Both the position numbers and the translations under genes were made by a program. The notes under the pieces are model-generated. The model was not told the origin of the DNA and searched no databases. It saw only the letters and a list, made by a program, of their open reading frames with translations. Source: Staphylococcus sp. (lineage in GTDB: Bacteria > Bacteroidota > Bacteroidia > Bacteroidales > Muribaculaceae). From it: DNA of 56,828 bases. Where the stretch lies: assembly GCA_023665865.1 (NCBI GenBank), contig JAMPDC010000001.1, positions 570,852 through 627,679 of the forward strand. Direction: 5' to 3'. Shown here one piece after another: positions 29,054 through 38,176 of the stretch. Numbering within the stretch: the first letter of the stretch is position 1; each line of letters begins with the position of its first letter.

Positions 29054-29743
29054 ATGCACCGTCACACACTTCTATACCTGCTCTTCTTCCTGCTCCCGGC
29101 GTTCGCTTTCGCTAAAACTCCTATTTTCGGAAAGGCGGAAGTGGAGGTCGACCAGATGTATGCCTACGTCAGCAGGCACAATTCCGAGTTTCCACGTGAA
29201 GTAGCCGAAGCCTTCTACAAGATAGGCGAGCGCTACGGCATCCGCGGTGACATCGCCATCTGCCAGGCAATCATCGAGACCGGTTGGTTTCGTTTTGACA
29301 ACGGCACAGCCGTCAAGCCGGAAGCCCACAACTACTGCGGTCTCGGGGTTAAAAAGCGCGGCGACAAAGGATGTGAGTTCGCAACCGTAGAGGAAGGTGT
29401 GACAGCCATGATACAGCACCTCTATGCCTATGCCTGCTCCCATGGACTACCGCACGGAGAAAAGATGGTGGACCCACGCTTCACCTACGTCAAACGCGGC
29501 TGCGCACCGACATGGGAAAAACTTGCCGGACGCTGGGCCATGAATCCCCGCTACGGCAAAAACATACTTCAGCTCTATTCCAACCTGTCGCTCAGCGCAA
29601 AGTCGGGAAAAACTGTCAACCTGATTGAAGTCAACATCCCCGACGAGCTCTTTGACATCGACGATCTTGACTACACCGATCTTGACTACCGGCACGATGT
29701 GGAGCAGAACAAGGAAGTTGCCAATAAAGACCTATTCAAATGA
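29054..29743 (+). CDS. Exported glucosaminidase-type peptidoglycan hydrolase (GH73-like)
   Basis: This likely endo-beta-N-acetylglucosaminidase cuts peptidoglycan glycan strands. From the ATG at 29054 (229 residues), a signal peptide spans about 1-20 (MHRHTLLYLLFFLLPAFAFA); another ATG at 29033 would add seven residues. The catalytic-domain segments AICQAIIETGWFRF (with the likely catalytic Glu) and HNYCGLGVKKRG are typical of GH73. An acidic tail (DELFDIDDLDYTDLDYRHDV) follows. Its stop overlaps the start of the helicase gene by four bases (ATGA). Confidence 0.85.
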   Translation: MHRHTLLYLLFFLLPAFAFAKTPIFGKAEVEVDQMYAYVSRHNSEFPREVAEAFYKIGERYGIRGDIAICQAIIETGWFRFDNGTAVKPEAHNYCGLGVKKRGDKGCEFATVEEGVTAMIQHLYAYACSHGLPHGEKMVDPRFTYVKRGCAPTWEKLAGRWAMNPRYGKNILQLYSNLSLSAKSGKTVNLIEVNIPDELFDIDDLDYTDLDYRHDVEQNKEVANKDLFK

Positions 29744-31059
29744 AAGAAAAAGATATCCTACATAACATAGCATCGCGCCTCTCCATCACGGAGCTAAATC
29801 CAATGCAACGCCGCATGGCTGATCTACAGACCAAAGGCACCGTCACCCTAATCTCCCCGACCGGTTCCGGCAAGACGATAGCCTTCGCTATCCCGCTGCT
29901 CAAAAGCCTCGGTCCGGCCGACGGACGGGTGAGAGCCGTGGTGATGGCTCCGTCACGCGAACTGGTGCTCCAGATTTTCGAAGTCATCCGTCCGATAGCC
30001 ACAGGCCTGAAGACTGTCGCCTTCTACGGCGGACACCCCATGCAGGAAGAGGTCAATTCGCTTGCCGTCACCCCCGACATCATCGTTGCGACCCCAGGCC
30101 GATTGCTCGACCATATCAAGCGCGGGCAGATTGACCTCTCAGGCGTCAGGACTCTCGTGCTCGATGAATATGACAAAGCACTGGAACTCGGATTTGCCGA
30201 CGAGATGAAACGCGTCTGCCGGAAGCTCACATCCGTCTCTTTCGTCACACTCACATCTGCGACCTCACTGGCTGAACTTCCGGCCTATCTACCGGTCAAC
30301 AAGCCTGTGGTGACTCTCGATTTCAGCGACACCACATCGCCGCGCAAGCAGATGCAGATCGTCCATGTCCCCTCGCCGGTCCGCGACAAACTCGACACTC
30401 TTATTGACCTCCTGCGCTCGCTCCCCGACGGGCGCGTCATAGTCTTCGCCAACCACCGCGAGAGCGTCGAGCGAATCCATGCCGCTCTGCGCAAAGCCGG
30501 CCTTCCCGCCGGACTCTACCACGGAGGTCTTGAACAGAATGAGCGCGAAAACGCTGTGGAACTCCTCAACAACGGCACCACTCCCATTCTCGTCTCGACC
30601 GATCTGGGATCTCGTGGCCTCGACATCGCCGAACTCTCGGCTGTGGTCCACTATCATCTTCCACCCTCGGCTGAGGCATGGACCCACCGCAACGGCCGCA
30701 CCGCGCGCCAGGATGCCGATGGCGAGGTCTATGTCATCACCACTGACGATGAGACTATCCCCGACTATGTGGAGTGGGACCGCGACTATGTCCCGCAGGG
30801 CAAATCCGACGACCCGATCAGATCGTCGGCAGCCACACTCTATTTCAACGTCGGGAAAAAGGAGAAAATCTCCCGCGGCGACATCGTCGGCTTCCTGATA
30901 GCCAAAGGTGGTCTCGAAGCCGGGCAGATCGGACGTATCGCACTCAGAGACCACTGTGCGTTAGTAGCTGTCCCCCGCTCCGAAGCCCCACGTCTGGTCA
31001 AAGATCTTGCGACCGAACGAATCAAAAACACACGCGCTAAAATCTCCCGCCTCGGGTAG
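29740..31059 (+). CDS. DEAD-box-family RNA helicase with DEYD motif II
   Basis: This ATP-dependent RNA helicase has 439 residues. Motifs in order are the Q-like LNPMQRRM (19-26), Walker A SPTGSGKT (39-46), PSRELVLQIF, ATPGRLLDH, motif II DEYD (142-145) in place of DEAD, SAT (173-175), VIVFANHRES, STDLGSRGLDI and HRNGRTARQ. The C-terminal 75 or so residues look like the DbpA-type RNA-binding domain (KISRGDIVGFLIAKGGLEAG), pointing to ribosome assembly. The ATGA overlap with the glucosaminidase gene suggests coupled translation, an odd pairing. Confidence 0.9.
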   Translation: MKEKDILHNIASRLSITELNPMQRRMADLQTKGTVTLISPTGSGKTIAFAIPLLKSLGPADGRVRAVVMAPSRELVLQIFEVIRPIATGLKTVAFYGGHPMQEEVNSLAVTPDIIVATPGRLLDHIKRGQIDLSGVRTLVLDEYDKALELGFADEMKRVCRKLTSVSFVTLTSATSLAELPAYLPVNKPVVTLDFSDTTSPRKQMQIVHVPSPVRDKLDTLIDLLRSLPDGRVIVFANHRESVERIHAALRKAGLPAGLYHGGLEQNERENAVELLNNGTTPILVSTDLGSRGLDIAELSAVVHYHLPPSAEAWTHRNGRTARQDADGEVYVITTDDETIPDYVEWDRDYVPQGKSDDPIRSSAATLYFNVGKKEKISRGDIVGFLIAKGGLEAGQIGRIALRDHCALVAVPRSEAPRLVKDLATERIKNTRAKISRLG

Positions 31060-31089
31060 AGCGGAGAGTATAGATGCCCGAAAACGATT

Positions 31090-31126
31090 ACGGCCATGAT
31101 GATTATCTGCTAATCATCATGGCCGT
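31090..31126. terminator. Bidirectional terminator between the helicase and nitroreductase genes
   Basis: A perfect 16-base stem (31090-31105 with 31111-31126) with a five-base loop sits in the 91-base gap between convergent genes. T-richness is modest on either side. Confidence 0.75.
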
Positions 31127-31150
31127 CTATATATCTGATAAGATGTATTT

Positions 31151-31903
31151 CTATCTTGATACGTCAAAGCCTCGGCGCTGGAGAGCACGGAGCATACGGT
31201 AGTTCATCGCCTCACGGTAGTAGCCGATGATGTGGCTTGCCCAGTCGTTTTCGGTCTTAGCGCCCTCGCGCGTACGGTTATACTCCGAGACTGTCACATC
31301 ATACTCGCGCAACTCATCCACCATGGCCTCATCATCCGTGCGGTAGGTATTTTTGAAAACCACAAGCCCGGTCGGCTGTTTCGGTTTCAGATCAGGCATC
31401 TCCCTGGGAACGCCGAGAGCAAGTCCGCAGACAATAAACGTCTTCGGCGGCAGTTTCATCATTGTCGACAAAGCTTCGGGAGCCACCGTGCGCGCGTATC
31501 CGATAGGGCATGTGCCGAGCCCCAGCGACTCAGCCATCGTCACCGCGCTCATCATCGCAAGCGTGGCATCGACCACTCCGACAATCAACCCGTCGGCAGT
31601 ATGGCTGAATTCCGGCATATCAATATCCTTGGCCTCGGCAATCATCGAAATCTTGTTGTAGTCAGCGAGAAACAGGAGGAAGTGGTTGCAGGTCTTGATC
31701 TGCTTCTGGCCTGTGAGGGCATAGATCTGTTCCTTCAGATCCTGGTCGGTTATGTCGATCACAGAAAACTGCTGGCCGTTATAGCTCGTTGGTGTATTAC
31801 GTATGGCCTCATAGATGAGATCCATCTGTTCTTCCGGAATAGCTTCGCGCTCATATCGACGGATACTGCGCCGGTTGAGCAAACTGTCTTTAACGCTTTT
31901 CAT
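31151..31903 (-). CDS. NfsA-like nitroreductase / flavin reductase
   Basis: This FMN-dependent NAD(P)H oxidoreductase of the nitroreductase superfamily has 250 residues from the ATG at 31901-31903 (MKSVKDSLLNRRSIRRYERE). NRRSIRRY is the FMN-phosphate-binding signature, TPTSYNGQQFSVIDITD contributes to the FMN site, and LGLGTCPIGYARTVAPEALS fits the NfsA/FRP branch. The C-terminal extension (VSEYNRTREGAKTENDW) also fits NfsA. The physiological substrate is unknown. The frame is open 21 codons upstream, but that segment is not family-like. Confidence 0.85.
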   Translation of the reverse strand: MKSVKDSLLNRRSIRRYEREAIPEEQMDLIYEAIRNTPTSYNGQQFSVIDITDQDLKEQIYALTGQKQIKTCNHFLLFLADYNKISMIAEAKDIDMPEFSHTADGLIVGVVDATLAMMSAVTMAESLGLGTCPIGYARTVAPEALSTMMKLPPKTFIVCGLALGVPREMPDLKPKQPTGLVVFKNTYRTDDEAMVDELREYDVTVSEYNRTREGAKTENDWASHIIGYYREAMNYRMLRALQRRGFDVSR

Positions 31904-31952
31904 CACAAAATGGGGGATTATTGGTTGGCAGGTGGCACTATGCCATGGAGTT

Positions 31953-31968
31953 TTGTGTAATAACACAA
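31953..31968. promoter_or_regulatory. Possible operator upstream of the nitroreductase gene
   Basis: TTGTGT and ACACAA form a 6-base inverted repeat around AATA, about 50 bases upstream of the nitroreductase start. It could bind a dimeric regulator, but the repeat is short and could be chance. Confidence 0.2.
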
Positions 31969-32089
31969 TAGCGGGCGAATTTGTTCACCATCCCTTGATT
32001 TTTTTCTCTCAGAAACCGAACAATCCTCTCTGCCGCCAAGTTATATTAACGTATCAGTCTCAACAATATTTACCACACATATAACCATC

Positions 32090-32473
32090 ATGGACTTTAA
32101 ACTTCACTTCGACCACTACAACATCAACGTGGCTGACCGCGACCGCAGCATCAACTTCTATGCCAAAGCATTAGGATTGAAAGAATCTCACCACATCAAC
32201 GCCGCCGACGGATCTTTCACCATCACCTATCTCACCGACGGTGTCTCCCCTTTCCTACTTGAGATCACCTGCATGAAAAATCACCCGCAGCCCTACGATC
32301 TCGGCGAAAACGAGACACATCTCGCGCTCCGCCTCTCCCCGGCCCAGGATTTCGAGGCCGTCCGCGCCTACCACCGCGAGCTCGGCATCATCTGCTACGA
32401 AAACCACGACATGGGCATCTATTTCATCGAGGATCCCGACGGATACTGGATTGAAATTCTCCCTCCGAGATAG
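32090..32473 (+). CDS. VOC-superfamily (glyoxalase I-like) protein
   Basis: The 127-residue protein has two beta-alpha-beta-beta-beta modules of the vicinal oxygen chelate fold. The first begins KLHFDHYNINVADRDRSINF, with the metal-ligand-type His8; the second ends GIYFIEDPDGYWIEILPP, with the conserved Glu. It resembles lactoylglutathione lyase, but since Bacteroidales usually lack glutathione the substrate is uncertain. The ATG at 32090 is the natural start. It stands alone between nitroreductase and antiporter genes. Confidence 0.85.
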   Translation: MDFKLHFDHYNINVADRDRSINFYAKALGLKESHHINAADGSFTITYLTDGVSPFLLEITCMKNHPQPYDLGENETHLALRLSPAQDFEAVRAYHRELGIICYENHDMGIYFIEDPDGYWIEILPPR

Positions 32474-32571
32474 CCACGACCTCTTAATTTACATTACACC
32501 ACCGAGTTTCCGCAGAAAAATGGTAACTTTGTGGTGTAATTATAATTATCTATCACGCTAAACTGAACTCA

Positions 32572-34062
32572 ATGGAGCTCATCACAACTGAAAACGTCCT
32601 TCTTATCGGCTCTCTCCTCCTTATAGCCGGTGTGCTCGTCGGCAAATCAAGCTATCGTTTCGGCCTGCCGCTGCTTCTGATATTCCTACTTGTCGGCATG
32701 GCCTTCGGCACAGACGGTGTCGGCATACAGTTCAGCGACATGCACACCGCCCAATTCATCGGCATGATAGCCCTCTGCATCATCCTCTTCTCGGGTGGTA
32801 TGGGGACAAAGCTATCCTCCATACGTCCCGTGATTCTGCCCGGCATGGCGCTCTCGACAGTCGGTGTCCTTCTCACGGCGCTCATCACCGGACTTTTCAT
32901 CTGGTGGCTGTCTGACATGAGCTGGACAAACATTCATTTTGCCTTTCTGCCCTCGCTACTGCTGGCAGCGACAATGTCGTCGACCGACTCCGCCTCGGTG
33001 TTCGGCATCCTCGGGAGTCAGAAGGTAGCGCTGCGAAATCATCTGAGGCCCATGCTCGAGCTTGAAAGCGGATCCAACGACCCGATGGCATATATGTTGA
33101 CCATCATTCTTATCCAGGCCATCACAATGGGTGGCGGTCTCTCGGCCGGAAGCATCATTGTCGAGCTCCTGCTGCAATTCGGCATCGGTGGCGCCGGCGG
33201 TTTCATCATGGGAAAGACCACACTCTGGCTCATCGGGGCCTACCGCCGTATCGGGCGCAATGCCGACGCTAAGGAAGACCCCGCACAAGCCACCTCAATG
33301 ATCTCGATACTGATGATCGGTTGCGTCTTCTTCACCTTTGCAATCACGACAGCACTTGCCGGCAACGGCTATCTCGCGGTCTACGTCTGCGGCATCATTC
33401 TTGGCAATGCGACACTCCCCAACTCTCGTGGCATCACGAAATTTCTCGACGGGATGACCTGGCTCGCACAGATAGTTGTCTTCCTGATGCTCGGTCTCCT
33501 CGTCAACCCTCATGAGATGATCGATGTTGCCGCCGTCTCCCTCCTCATCGGTATCTTCATGATACTCGTCGGGCGTCCCTTGAGTGTCTTCCTATCGCTG
33601 GCTCCGATGCGCAGGATTTCCACACGTTCAAAACTGTTCGTTTCGTGGGTGGGACTGCGCGGTGCCGTCCCCATCATCTTTGCCACCTATCCGGTGGTCT
33701 CACAGATCGAAGGTGCCGGACAGATTTTCAATATCGTCTTCTTCGTCACCCTGATATCACTGCTCGTGCAGGGTACGACGGTCATCGCTGCCGCCAGGCG
33801 CATGAAACTCATCGACCCTCATGGCGAGGAGGATGATGATTTCGGCGTAGAGCTCGCCGACGAACTCCCCACATCTCTCCAGACAATCACCCTGACCGAA
33901 AAGCATCTTGCCGATGGCAACACACTGCGCGAGATGCAGCTCCCCGCCGGATCTCTCGTCATGATGATAAGAAGAGGCAGCCGTTACATCGTCCCTAACG
34001 GAACGCGACGGCTGCATCCGGGCGACACCCTCCTCATCATAAAAGAGGAAAAGGAGTCGTAA
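32572..34062 (+). CDS. CPA1-type cation/proton antiporter (NhaP2/CvrA-like) with TrkA_C domain
   Basis: This inner-membrane exchanger of K+ or Na+ for protons has 496 residues. It has about 12 hydrophobic helices in residues 5-390, with TMSSTDSASVFGILGSQ and ESGSNDPMAYMLTIIL carrying the conserved Asp residues of the ion site. The last 80 or so residues form a cytosolic TrkA_C-type domain (LADGNTLREMQLPAGSLVMM, HPGDTLLIIK) that may sense a ligand. A -7 box (TAACTTTG, 32524-32531) lies upstream without a clear -33 box. It is convergent with the YeiH-type gene. Confidence 0.88.
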   Translation: MELITTENVLLIGSLLLIAGVLVGKSSYRFGLPLLLIFLLVGMAFGTDGVGIQFSDMHTAQFIGMIALCIILFSGGMGTKLSSIRPVILPGMALSTVGVLLTALITGLFIWWLSDMSWTNIHFAFLPSLLLAATMSSTDSASVFGILGSQKVALRNHLRPMLELESGSNDPMAYMLTIILIQAITMGGGLSAGSIIVELLLQFGIGGAGGFIMGKTTLWLIGAYRRIGRNADAKEDPAQATSMISILMIGCVFFTFAITTALAGNGYLAVYVCGIILGNATLPNSRGITKFLDGMTWLAQIVVFLMLGLLVNPHEMIDVAAVSLLIGIFMILVGRPLSVFLSLAPMRRISTRSKLFVSWVGLRGAVPIIFATYPVVSQIEGAGQIFNIVFFVTLISLLVQGTTVIAAARRMKLIDPHGEEDDDFGVELADELPTSLQTITLTEKHLADGNTLREMQLPAGSLVMMIRRGSRYIVPNGTRRLHPGDTLLIIKEEKES

Positions 34063-34094
34063 GAAAAAAATCATCAAAAAAATCTACCTCACGA

Positions 34095-35132
34095 TCAAAG
34101 CCACAGCGGGGCGAGATGCTTGGCGAGGATATAACCTCCGGCAATGAGCCAGATGTCGAGACAGAAGGCGAGAATAAACGGCTTTGCACCGGCCTTCTTA
34201 AACTTATCGATACTTGTCTCGGCTCCAAGGGCTGCCATAGCCATGGTCAGCAGGAAGGTGTCGAAATAGTTGATCGCATCGACAAAGGCTGTCGGAAGGA
34301 GATTGAATGAGTTAAACGCTATGACGGCGAGGAAGCCGACGGCAAACCATGGAATATTTACCTTGCCCTTCTCTCCGGTGGCTCCTTCAGAGGCCTTGCG
34401 GCGTGCCACCCAGAACCCGAGGATGAGAAGAACAGGCACGAGAAGCATCACACGGATCATCTTGACGATAATCGCCACGTTGGAAATCTCGGTACCCATA
34501 GCGTTGCCGGCACCGACGGCATGGGCCACCTCGTGGAGTGTTGAACCGGAGTAAATACCCATCTCCTGTGGTGTGAGGTCAAGGATGCCCGAACGGTAGG
34601 CAATCGGATAGAGGAACATGGAGATAGTTCCGAAAATGACAACAGTAGCTACAGCCACCGCAGTTTTATAGGGCTGGGTGCGGATGGTGGATTCCGCGCC
34701 AAGCACAGCCGCCGCTCCGCAGATACCGCTGCCGACAGAGGTAAGAAGCGCTGTGTCACGGTCCATTTTCAACAGCTTGCCTATCCATATACCGCCGAGG
34801 ATGGTGACGGTCACGATGATGGCATCGATGACAATACCGGCCACACCGACATTGACAATGTCCTGAAACGTCAGACGGAAACCATAGAGAATGATGCCCA
34901 GACGAAGGATTTTCTTCGAACAGAACTGAATACCCGGCACCCAGGTCTCCGGCAGATTGTTGCGCAGGGAATTGGCATAGAGCATACCGAGGATGATACC
35001 TATGATCATCGGGCTGAATGAGATCTCTTTGAAAAATTGAGCCTCGCCGATATAGAACGCGGCACAGGCAAAGAGCGCGATCAGCAGAATGCCGTGGAGC
35101 ATGCTGACTCTTGATTCTGATAGATTTGGCAT
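34095..35132 (-). CDS. YeiH/UPF0324-family membrane protein (putative sulfate exporter)
   Basis: The 345-residue protein has about 10 hydrophobic helices. Family segments are SFSPMIIGIILGMLYANSLR, KKILRLGIILYGFRLTFQDI and TSVGSGICGAAAVLGAESTI, then SGSTLHEVAHAVGAGNAMG. The family is annotated as putative sulfate exporters (PSE) on limited evidence. The start ATG is at 35130-35132; the gene lies 41 bases downstream of the FKBP gene, perhaps as an operon. Confidence 0.85.
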   Translation of the reverse strand: MPNLSESRVSMLHGILLIALFACAAFYIGEAQFFKEISFSPMIIGIILGMLYANSLRNNLPETWVPGIQFCSKKILRLGIILYGFRLTFQDIVNVGVAGIVIDAIIVTVTILGGIWIGKLLKMDRDTALLTSVGSGICGAAAVLGAESTIRTQPYKTAVAVATVVIFGTISMFLYPIAYRSGILDLTPQEMGIYSGSTLHEVAHAVGAGNAMGTEISNVAIIVKMIRVMLLVPVLLILGFWVARRKASEGATGEKGKVNIPWFAVGFLAVIAFNSFNLLPTAFVDAINYFDTFLLTMAMAALGAETSIDKFKKAGAKPFILAFCLDIWLIAGGYILAKHLAPLWL

Positions 35133-35173
35133 AATGAGTTTGTTATAGTAATGTAGTTTTTACACTTGTAACC

Positions 35174-35572
35174 TCAGGCAACTCCCAACAGCTCGATTTC
35201 AAACACCAATGTCGACCCTCCCGGGATGCCGGGTTGGTTGAGGCGACCATAAGCTTTATCGGCCGGGATATAGATCTCCCACTTGTCACCGACCTTCATC
35301 TGCTGGAGGGCAATGATCCAGCCGGTGATCAGATCGCGCAGACGGAACGCCGGTGCGACACCTCCGCGGCTGCTGTCAAATGTCTTGCCATTGATAGTCT
35401 TACCGGTATAGTGAACAGTCACGACACTACCTCGGTTCGGACTCTTTCCGTCTTTGGGGCCGGATTTTATAACTTTGTAATACAGTCCGCCCTCGAGTGG
35501 CTTGACTCCCGGCTCCTTGGATTTCTCCTCAAGCCATGCGCGGTTTTTCTCTATATATTCCTGTTTTGCCAT
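35174..35572 (-). CDS. FKBP-type peptidyl-prolyl isomerase
   Basis: This 132-residue isomerase has an N-terminal helix (about 1-20) and one FKBP domain. VTVHYTGKTINGKTFDSSRG (about 47-66), WIIALQQMKVGDKWEIYIPA and YGRLNQPGIPGGSTLVFEIE hold the active-site residues. No signal peptide is present, so it should be cytosolic. It has its own good promoter. Confidence 0.92.
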   Translation of the reverse strand: MAKQEYIEKNRAWLEEKSKEPGVKPLEGGLYYKVIKSGPKDGKSPNRGSVVTVHYTGKTINGKTFDSSRGGVAPAFRLRDLITGWIIALQQMKVGDKWEIYIPADKAYGRLNQPGIPGGSTLVFEIELLGVA

Positions 35573-35596
35573 AGATTAATGGGGATAAATACTGTG

Positions 35597-35626
35597 CAAA
35601 GGTAGATATTATCGGTGAAAAACAAA
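35597..35626 (-). promoter_or_regulatory. Promoter of the FKBP gene
   Basis: On the minus strand TTTG (35626-35623) and TACCTTTG (35604-35597) are 18 bases apart; the ATG is 25 bases downstream, so the leader is short. Confidence 0.7.
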
Positions 35627-35691
35627 CGTCTTGCCCTCGAAGATAGCGAGTTTTTGAGTAATTTTGCAGTGCAACTCGACCACTGTCATCC

Positions 35692-37161
35692 ATGAATCAC
35701 CTATATCCCATAATGCTCGCAGGCACGGGCAGCGATGTCGGAAAAAGCTTGATCGCCACAGGTCTGTGCAGGATATTTCTTCAAGACGGCTATTCGCCGG
35801 CTCCGTTCAAGGCCCAGAACATGGCGCTCAACTCCTATGCCACCCCCGACGGCTTTGAGATCGGACGCGCTCAGGCTGTGCAGGCCGAGGCTGCGGGCAT
35901 CCCATGCTCGACCGATATGAATCCCATCCTGCTGAAACCATCGGGCGGACACACTTCGCAGATAGTCATCAACGGGCGTCCTGCCGGCAACTGCAATGCC
36001 TATGAATATTACCGCAAGGAGGGCCGGGAGCAACTGCGCGAAGTGGTCCATCGGGCGTTCGACCGGTTGTCGCAACGCTACAACCCGATCGTGATGGAAG
36101 GTGCGGGCAGTATCTCCGAGATAAATCTGCGTGAGAGTGACCTCGTCAACATGCCGATGGCCAGATATGCGGATGCCGATGTCATCCTCGTGGCCGACAT
36201 CGACCGCGGTGGTGTCTTTGCGAGCGTCTATGGCTCTGTCATGTTGCAGACTCCTGACGACCGCCGACGCATCAAGGGAATAATAATCAATAAATTCCGC
36301 GGCGACATGAGGCTCTTCGACTCAGGCCGCAGGATGATGGAGGAGCTCTGTGGCGTCCCGGTCCTCGGCGTCGTCCCCTTCGATCCCGATATCCATATCG
36401 AGGAGGAAGACTCCGTAGCCCTCGGGATGAAATCGGCGGCGCTCGCTCGCAATAAGGTCAACATTGCTGTCGTCCTGCTCAGACACATCTCGAATTTCAC
36501 AGATTTCAACGTGCTTGAACGCCATCCCGATGTCAACCTTTTCTACACAGACAATGCCCGCGATCTCCATGAGGCTGACATAATCATCATTCCAGGCAGC
36601 AAGTCGACCCTTGACGACCTCTATGAACTGAGGCGCAACGGCCTTGCCGACGAGATCGTCAGTTCACACCGCGATGGCAAGACGGTCATAGGCATCTGTG
36701 GCGGCTATCAGATCATGGGCCGCGAGGTCTGCGACCCCGATGGTGTCGAAGGCCCGATCGGCCGCCTCCCGGGACTCGGACTGCTCCCTGTGACGACGAC
36801 TCTGACAGGCGACAAGGTGACACGCCAGGTCAGCTTCTCGTTTCTCGGCTCAGACCCAACGTGTCAAGGCTATGAGATCCACATGGGCCGCTCGCTATCC
36901 GACACGGGAGCCCGTCCGCTCTGCCTCATCGACGGCAAGCCTGAGGGTTGCATAGTAGGCGAAAACTGCTTCGGAAGCTATATCCACGGCCTGCTCGACA
37001 ACAGCAGCGTCATCGACTACGTGCTTCGCCCCTATCTCGGACGGCTCAGCAGCTCAACCTTTGACTATGCTTCATATAAAGAGGAGCAATACGACCGCCT
37101 TGCCAGACATCTGCGTGAACACATCGACATTGACAAACTCTATTCAATCATGACCCGCTGA
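35692..37161 (+). CDS. cobQ: Cobyric acid synthase
   Basis: CobQ amidates the side chains of adenosylcobyrinic acid a,c-diamide using glutamine, in late cobalamin synthesis. The 489-residue product has the P-loop-like GTGSDVGKS (about 11-19) and KAQNMALNSYATPDGFEIGR. The C-terminal type 1 glutamine amidotransferase domain has its nucleophile near Cys336 (GICGGYQIMG) and SYIHGLLDN. The ATG at 35692 is used. A -7-like box (TAATTTTG, 35659-35666) lies just upstream. The next gene starts 1 base after its stop. Confidence 0.95.
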   Translation: MNHLYPIMLAGTGSDVGKSLIATGLCRIFLQDGYSPAPFKAQNMALNSYATPDGFEIGRAQAVQAEAAGIPCSTDMNPILLKPSGGHTSQIVINGRPAGNCNAYEYYRKEGREQLREVVHRAFDRLSQRYNPIVMEGAGSISEINLRESDLVNMPMARYADADVILVADIDRGGVFASVYGSVMLQTPDDRRRIKGIIINKFRGDMRLFDSGRRMMEELCGVPVLGVVPFDPDIHIEEEDSVALGMKSAALARNKVNIAVVLLRHISNFTDFNVLERHPDVNLFYTDNARDLHEADIIIIPGSKSTLDDLYELRRNGLADEIVSSHRDGKTVIGICGGYQIMGREVCDPDGVEGPIGRLPGLGLLPVTTTLTGDKVTRQVSFSFLGSDPTCQGYEIHMGRSLSDTGARPLCLIDGKPEGCIVGENCFGSYIHGLLDNSSVIDYVLRPYLGRLSSSTFDYASYKEEQYDRLARHLREHIDIDKLYSIMTR

Positions 37162-37162
37162 T

Positions 37163-38176
37163 ATGCTTGAGGGACACGGAGACGATTCTTACCGCTACGA
37201 CAGGCCGATCCGCCACAATTTCAGCACCAACATCTGCTCGGATTTCGACCACACGCCCTTGTTGGCCCACCTCGCCGGACTCGAAACCGGCGTCAAATGC
37301 TATCCCGAACCGGCTCCTGCATCTGTAGAGATTCTGCTCGGTAAGCAACATGGTGTCAGCCCTGACTGCATCATTGTCACCAACGGTGCGACTGAAGCGA
37401 TCTATCTCATCGCACATCTGTTCGGCAGCTGCCACTCGACCATAGTCAGCCCGACGTTCAGGGAATATCAGGACGCGTGTGCCATTTTCAACCACACGGT
37501 TTCGTTTATAAGCGATATAGACAGCATCCCGCAAGGCTGTCGGCTGGTGTGGCTGTGCAACCCAAACAATCCTACCGGCATCGTCGTGGATAAGCGCCGA
37601 CTGCTCAAGTGCATCCGCAGTAATCCGTCCGTGACTTTTGTCATCGACCAGGCATATTCCGACTATACCCGCCTCCCGCTCATTAGCCCGGATGAGGCCG
37701 TCGACTGTGGCAATGTCATCCTGCTCCACTCGCTCACCAAACGCTTTGCCATCCCCGGACTGCGCATCGGCTACGGTATCGGGTGTAATGATCTGCTCGG
37801 ACGCCTGCGCCGCCTGCGCATGCCCTGGTCTGTCAACCACTTTGCCATTGAAGCGGCCAAATATCTCATTGCATGCAGCGCAGAGTATGTCATCCGGACT
37901 GACTCCCTCCACAATGAAGCCCTACGCATAGCCGCCACGCTCCGCGGCATGGGCCTGGAGGTATCGGAGACCGACTGCAATTTCATGCTTTGCCGGCTGC
38001 CGGCCGGAAGTGCTTCCGACCTCAAAGCTTTCCTAATTGAAAAATATGGTATTCTAATCCGCGACGCATCTAATTTCGAAGGGCTCGGCAAGAGTCATTT
38101 CCGGATCGCTGTCCAGTCAGCGGCCGAAAACGATGCGCTCACAACTGCAATCAAAGAATGGATGTCACACTCATAG
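37163..38176 (+). CDS. cobD: L-threonine-O-3-phosphate decarboxylase (CobD type)
   Basis: This PLP enzyme makes (R)-1-amino-2-propanol phosphate for the cobalamin nucleotide loop. It is a 337-residue class I/II aminotransferase-fold protein, with PLP Lys193 in LTKRFAIPGLRIGYGIG and upstream TNGATEAIYLIAHLFG and WLCNPNNPTGIV. The cobalamin-gene neighbours support the decarboxylase role over histidinol-phosphate aminotransferase. It starts 1 base after cobQ and overlaps cbiB by 19 bases, so the three form a compact operon. Confidence 0.85.
   Translation: MLEGHGDDSYRYDRPIRHNFSTNICSDFDHTPLLAHLAGLETGVKCYPEPAPASVEILLGKQHGVSPDCIIVTNGATEAIYLIAHLFGSCHSTIVSPTFREYQDACAIFNHTVSFISDIDSIPQGCRLVWLCNPNNPTGIVVDKRRLLKCIRSNPSVTFVIDQAYSDYTRLPLISPDEAVDCGNVILLHSLTKRFAIPGLRIGYGIGCNDLLGRLRRLRMPWSVNHFAIEAAKYLIACSAEYVIRTDSLHNEALRIAATLRGMGLEVSETDCNFMLCRLPAGSASDLKAFLIEKYGILIRDASNFEGLGKSHFRIAVQSAAENDALTTAIKEWMSHS

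Noticed and set aside
35573-35691. Cobalamin riboswitch upstream of cobQ
   Set aside because: The gap is only 119 bases, is shared with the divergent FKBP promoter, and no conserved B12-box was seen.
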